Below, piece after piece: positions 59,943 to 64,000 of a stretch of 64,000 bases of DNA. Within the stretch, counting starts at the first letter, position 1; every line of letters starts with the position of its first letter. Position numbers and translations under genes: made by a program. The DNA is from Pelagomonas calceolata (lineage: Eukaryota; Sar; Pelagophyceae; Pelagomonadales; Pelagomonadaceae). The notes under the pieces were generated by a model. It was not told the origin of the DNA, did no database searches, and saw only the letters and a program-made list of their open reading frames with translations. The DNA is taken from contig CAKKNE010000003.1 in the NCBI GenBank assembly GCA_918797485.1, forward strand, positions 682,001 through 746,000, given 5' to 3'.

Positions 59943-62900
59943 ATGGGCAACCCCTACGCCCAGCGCGTCGCGCCCCCGGCGCTCAAGCGCAAGGCGAGCC
60001 CGCCGAAGGTCGGCCGGGCCGCCGTCGCGGAGCGGGAGCTGCAAGCGCTCAAGAAACAATCGCGCAAGGCGAGAGCGCTCTACAAGGGCTGGCAGCGCGA
60101 CCTGACGGAGGTCACGGAGCCCGACGCCGAGTTTTTGGAGAGCGTGCTGACCCTGGCCGAGACGGCCGGGTCCTTGGCCGCGTCGTCGTCGGAGTGGGAA
60201 TTGGCCAAGCTCTCCGACGACAGCGCCTTCGCGGACGTCGTCGAGAATCGCATCGACGCGGCGTTGCTGAAAGCAGGCGGAGAGCCGACGGTTGAGCCCG
60301 CGGCAGAGCCAGCGGCGGAGCCGACCGCGGCCGAGCCCGCGGCAGAGCCAGCGGCGGAGCCGGCCGCGGCCGCGCCGACGCCCGCCGGCGCGGCGCCGAG
60401 CGCCCTGACCCAGGAGCTCGCTCAAGCGAGAGCCGAGCTCGCGACCGCGAGCGGCGCGCTCGACGCGACGCTGGCCACTGCATTATCAGTAAAGACCGCT
60501 CCTACATCCACAATAGACTTCGAGCTCAGCCGCTTCGCCGAGCCGCCCCAGCCGTCAATAGAAGCGCCGCTGACGAACGCATCCATAAAATTCGCGGAGA
60601 GCTTCGGCGCGCCGCGGCGGACGCGGGCCTCGACGAAGCCCTCCTACCACAAAATAGAAGCCGCCCTCGCGCTGAAGAAGAAGCGACCGGCGTCGTCCGA
60701 GGCCAACTCTATTTTAAGAGCATCTAAGAGGAAGGGCCTGACGCTGCAGGTCATTCCTTTTGGGGATGAGGCGTCGTCGCCCAAGACACGCAATCGCAAA
60801 GGCGCTAAAAGAACAGATCCTCCCAAAACGAGGGAGGAGGCGCGGAAGCGAAGGAGAGAACAGGACCTGCGGGACGCGTTTTATGATAGAGCCAAGGCGA
60901 TCCCCGATTTGGACCGTGACGGTGGACTCATCGACGGGCCCGGGGCTTGTAAGGTCAACAGAGCGGGCAATCCCAGAAGGGTGCCGGACTTCGCGCGCGA
61001 CTTCTGGACGGCGAACCCGGCGACGGCGCCGGACGCGATCGCCTTTGGACTAGCTCTACATACTTTTAGTTTGGTGGAAGGCTCGGGTGGCGGCGCGGGA
61101 TTGTCGGTAGAAGCTCTAAGGGACCGCGCACCTGTCGAAGACCGCAAAGTCGTGTGTAGGGAGGAACTGGAGACATTGTCGTCGAAGGCCGACATCGACG
61201 CCGCGGCGCGACGCGCGGCGCGCCACGCGGCGCATAAGCGCGATGGGGTGGTTCTGCAGCCGAGGTTACATGACGGTACCGCTGGAGAAGGCAAGAAGTT
61301 ATTTGGTTCTTCAGCACCGGGCGCGGACGCGGCGGAAGGAGCGTCTCTGTTGGATCTGAAGGCGTATGGGCGGGAACGGAAGGGCTTCCAATCTACTTCG
61401 AGGTTTGATGCCCATCACGGTTTAGAAGAGCATGCCTCCGTCTACACGCTGCAGTGCTTCTACCGGAAACGCGCGGAGCGGCGGAACGCGCTCGCCATAA
61501 AAATAGCAAGGTGGTACTTGTATCACGACGCGCGGTACACTCATAGGGAAATGCGCAAGGCGGAGATCGCCGCTGCCAAAAAGATCCAGGTGTTTGTCAA
61601 GGAGGTGATCCGTCAAACGCGACTGAAGATTAGTACGAGGAAGAAGCTGGCGATGATGCTGAGTCGCACGTTGCGGTTCTACTGGCTGCGGAAGGTTAGT
61701 CATAGGAACTGGAAGCGGTTGCAGCGGGAGAAGAGGGAGTGGGCCGGTAGTAGCATAGTCTTGTTCGTCCGAGCGTGTCGACGACGGTACTGGCTCAAGA
61801 AGCGCCAGGAGGCGACGCTGGGACGAGCCCAGATCGTCATCTCGCAAAAATGGCGCACCCGCCTACAATCGAAGGAGTTCCAGGAGATGCGGTCCGAGAC
61901 GAAGGCGCGACTGTTGACCAATAAAATGAAGAGTTATGGAGCGGCAGCTCGGTTCCAACGAGCGTGGCGCAACTACGCGCAGTACATCTACTTCCCTTGT
62001 GTCTACGCGATGCAAAAGTTCTTCCGGGCCTGCTGGATGCTTAAAAAAATAAGAAGGCAGCGCCTGGCGGCTTCTGTCATGCAGACCTTCCCGCGCATGG
62101 TCCTGGGCATGAACAAGATGAAGGACCGGAAGCGGGCCGTCGTGGCGTTCGAGCGGCAGCGTTGCGGCAAGGAGGAGGAGTTCGCTCAACAGGAAGCCGA
62201 CAAGGCTCTCGCGGAGATCGACGCTAAATTGAATAAGAAAGCGAAGGACGTGAGGAAGTTGCTGAAGGAGGCTTCGAAGGAGTTGGTTGCTCGGGCGAAG
62301 AGTACGCAGATCCAGGCGGGCCCGTCGCCCTGGGATGATGAGGCCGCCCAAGAAGTGCCCGTGTTCACGGAACCTTTACCTCCCATCCACGTGCCTCCGA
62401 ACCAGAAGCCGGGGTGGTGTTCGCGCCGCGTCGCGCCCGAGGAGCCGTCGTCGCCCCAGCCGGCCAACGCGGCGAAGATGGCCGCGCCGCCACCTGTCGC
62501 GCCGTCGACGCCGCGCTGGCGGCCGAACCTCACACCCGAGGAGAAGGAGCTGCGGGCTATCAGTGCTGATCGCAAGCTCGCGACGAAGGTCGCGCGACGC
62601 GCCAAACGTCAAATTCTGAAGCGCATGAGCAAGGAGGAACGAGCCGCATACGACGCGCATCTGCTCAAGCTCGGCAAGGTCGGCGAGTGGGCCCCGGAGC
62701 ACCACGAGGAGCAGAAGAAGCAGAGGAAAAAGGAAGATCGATTAATCAGTAAGAGAGAACGGGCGCGCGATAAACGCCTGATACGGGAGTCGAAGCGCGC
62801 TCGCGCATATGAACTGAAGCGGAGGAAGCGGGCCATTAACCGGGTCAAGAATGACATTAAGAGGACATCTAGGAATCAGAAGAATTGGCCGAAAGTCCAC

Positions 62901-63974
62901 GCGGACGCGGCCTTCGCCGTAGCACTCTTCACGAGGAACGGGGGCTTGACCGAAGAACGCTTGCGTTTGGCCTGTGCTGGTTTGCAGAAGGTGAGGGGAC
63001 CGACGTCGAAGGTCAAGCCCTACGCGCACAACGAGCCGCCTCGTCCGCGGACCGTCCGAAGAGAAAAGCTATTAGGTACGGAGGAGGCGACCCATTGGCT
63101 CGCAGATGTCGCAGCAGAAGCTAGGCCCTACCACCCCCGGTTCCGCTTTGAAAACCGCACGCGCTTCTCTGGAATAGTAAATGCTGCTGCCAGATATAAG
63201 GTAAGAATGGATGCGCGAGATGCCAAGTACAAGGAGGCTTTAGCGGAGTTCCGGGAAGTAAACCCGCCGCGCCACGCCTGCGCCAAGTGCGGCATGCCCT
63301 TCGCGCTGCTCGACGACCTCAAGCAACACAACGTCGACGGGTGCCCCCACGTGGACGCGTTCTGGCAGGCCGAGAAGCATCGTTTGCCGGATCCCAACGA
63401 AGAGGAATATGTCACGGAGAGCTCGTCAGACGACGACGAGGAGTTCGAGGAACCGGCGGTCATCGAGGGGGCGACCGTCGAGGAGTCGGCGGACCGGCCT
63501 GCAACGACCGCGTCGGACCGGCCGGGGACGACGGCGTCGACGGCGTCGCGCCCGCGGACCAAGGCCGAGCGCCGCGCGGCGCGGGAACAGAAGGAACGGG
63601 ACCACCTCAACCGGCAGACGAGGAAAGAAAGAGACCTGAAGACGCGCGAGGGGCGGTCTCGCAAGTTGTCATTTGGAGAGGCCTCGCGGGCCACCGACCC
63701 CTCGCGGCGTGCGCGCATGACCAAGGCCGAGCGCCGCAAGCGCGACGACGAGGCGCGCGAGCTGTTCTTATCCAAGTGGAGCCTGCCCGACGGCTCGAAG
63801 ACCGTCTACAAAGAAGAGGAACTGGCCGAGGCACTCTGCCCATGGGTCGGCGAGCGGCCTTCGCTACTGCCCGTGGGGCACCGGCTCGCGGACGCGCGGG
63901 TCACGGACGCGTCGAGGGAGCCGCGGCCGGTGACGCAGCCCGTGCGGTCGGGCAACAAGTGGATGTGGGGCTAA
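59943..63974 (+). CDS. Large IQ-motif-rich, coiled-coil protein with a C-terminal zinc finger
   Basis: 1343 residues in one exon, the longest gene in the window. A Pro-Ala-Glu repeat (EPAAEPAAEPTAAEPAAEP) lies at about 118-145. From about residue 500 to 725 the chain is a run of basic IQ-like motifs: TLQCFYRKRAERRNALAIKIARWY, AAKKIQVFVKEVIRQTRLK, SSIVLFVRACRRRYWLKKR, AARFQRAWRNYAQYIYF, AMQKFFRACWMLKKIRRQR. These bind calmodulin or similar EF-hand proteins. A coiled, Lys/Glu-rich region, one C2H2-type finger (CAKCGMPFALLDDLKQHNVDGCPH, about 1115) and an acidic plus basic tail follow. A cytoskeletal or centrosomal role is inferred. It ends 26 bp before the window edge. Confidence 0.8.
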   Translation: MGNPYAQRVAPPALKRKASPPKVGRAAVAERELQALKKQSRKARALYKGWQRDLTEVTEPDAEFLESVLTLAETAGSLAASSSEWELAKLSDDSAFADVVENRIDAALLKAGGEPTVEPAAEPAAEPTAAEPAAEPAAEPAAAAPTPAGAAPSALTQELAQARAELATASGALDATLATALSVKTAPTSTIDFELSRFAEPPQPSIEAPLTNASIKFAESFGAPRRTRASTKPSYHKIEAALALKKKRPASSEANSILRASKRKGLTLQVIPFGDEASSPKTRNRKGAKRTDPPKTREEARKRRREQDLRDAFYDRAKAIPDLDRDGGLIDGPGACKVNRAGNPRRVPDFARDFWTANPATAPDAIAFGLALHTFSLVEGSGGGAGLSVEALRDRAPVEDRKVVCREELETLSSKADIDAAARRAARHAAHKRDGVVLQPRLHDGTAGEGKKLFGSSAPGADAAEGASLLDLKAYGRERKGFQSTSRFDAHHGLEEHASVYTLQCFYRKRAERRNALAIKIARWYLYHDARYTHREMRKAEIAAAKKIQVFVKEVIRQTRLKISTRKKLAMMLSRTLRFYWLRKVSHRNWKRLQREKREWAGSSIVLFVRACRRRYWLKKRQEATLGRAQIVISQKWRTRLQSKEFQEMRSETKARLLTNKMKSYGAAARFQRAWRNYAQYIYFPCVYAMQKFFRACWMLKKIRRQRLAASVMQTFPRMVLGMNKMKDRKRAVVAFERQRCGKEEEFAQQEADKALAEIDAKLNKKAKDVRKLLKEASKELVARAKSTQIQAGPSPWDDEAAQEVPVFTEPLPPIHVPPNQKPGWCSRRVAPEEPSSPQPANAAKMAAPPPVAPSTPRWRPNLTPEEKELRAISADRKLATKVARRAKRQILKRMSKEERAAYDAHLLKLGKVGEWAPEHHEEQKKQRKKEDRLISKRERARDKRLIRESKRARAYELKRRKRAINRVKNDIKRTSRNQKNWPKVHADAAFAVALFTRNGGLTEERLRLACAGLQKVRGPTSKVKPYAHNEPPRPRTVRREKLLGTEEATHWLADVAAEARPYHPRFRFENRTRFSGIVNAAARYKVRMDARDAKYKEALAEFREVNPPRHACAKCGMPFALLDDLKQHNVDGCPHVDAFWQAEKHRLPDPNEEEYVTESSSDDDEEFEEPAVIEGATVEESADRPATTASDRPGTTASTASRPRTKAERRAAREQKERDHLNRQTRKERDLKTREGRSRKLSFGEASRATDPSRRARMTKAERRKRDDEARELFLSKWSLPDGSKTVYKEEELAEALCPWVGERPSLLPVGHRLADARVTDASREPRPVTQPVRSGNKWMWG

Positions 63975-64000
63975 GGTTTGTGTGGTGTGTATTACTAGTA

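Noticed and set aside
60290-60380. Tandem GAGCCCGCGGCAGAGCC units as a DNA repeat
   Set aside because: They encode the Glu-Pro-Ala repeat of the large IQ-rich protein in frame.
1-64000. tRNA, rRNA or CRISPR features
   Set aside because: No T-loop/anticodon-arm pattern, no conserved rRNA sequence and no regularly spaced repeat array was found by eye on either strand; a covariance-model search would be decisive.

Overview
The window is nuclear DNA of a compact, GC-rich eukaryotic alga. About 50 protein genes sit in 64 kb, often tens of bases apart, with few and mostly short (40-400 nt) GT-AG introns. Signal-plus-transit N-termini, a chloroplast TatA-type protein, a fibrillin, a CrtI-type carotenoid enzyme, a front-end desaturase and a GH81 beta-1,3-glucanase point to a stramenopile with a secondary plastid. 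Several introns are introner elements with inverted ends CTGTGTGGAAATCAA / TTGATTTCCACACAG. Introners are known from the pelagophyte Aureococcus, so a pelagophyte (Aureococcus- or Pelagomonas-like) is the best guess. This is inference from sequence alone.

Layout. 1-8 kb: start of a mitochondrial precursor, a possible ABM-fold protein, a FYVE protein, organellar-type glutamyl-tRNA synthetase, and a FUSC/ALMT-like membrane protein with two introner introns. 8-20 kb: plastid-targeted and nuclear hypotheticals, a 2H-phosphoesterase-like protein, an ankyrin protein, the desaturase and ARL3. 20-30 kb: fibrillin, glutaredoxin, two tandem paralogous membrane proteins, TatA/Tha4, a coiled-coil protein, GH81, a TPR fragment and RCL1. 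30-43 kb: AMPK beta, a GATA-RING protein, a THOC6-like WD protein, Kelch and WD proteins, an esterase/phytase-like protein, a TauD-type dioxygenase and a TRAF-finger nucleotidyltransferase. 43-56 kb: a second TPR fragment, a carotenoid desaturase/isomerase, a La-related protein, a dioxygenase-methyltransferase fusion, a Kelch membrane protein carrying three introner-type introns (two with exact 8-bp target duplications), a TlyA-type rRNA methylase, and HSP70 with a GC-AG intron. 56-64 kb: a Cys-rich membrane protein, an FN3-RING protein, a KH-Smr protein and a 1343-residue IQ-rich protein.

Genes mostly alternate in strand, making divergent pairs that share a short promoter and convergent pairs that nearly touch. 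In about ten of the divergent promoters, and upstream of two further genes, a near-palindrome recurs: GCTAGCG, a 9-10 base core often reading TGTAAGA, then CACTAGC. It is the strongest unexplained regulatory signal in the window.

The introners behave by one rule. The element brings both splice sites. Splicing leaves CTGT plus the 8-bp duplication in the mRNA, which is 12 nt, so the frame is kept and the protein gains four residues. In all five clear copies the donor lies in phase 2.
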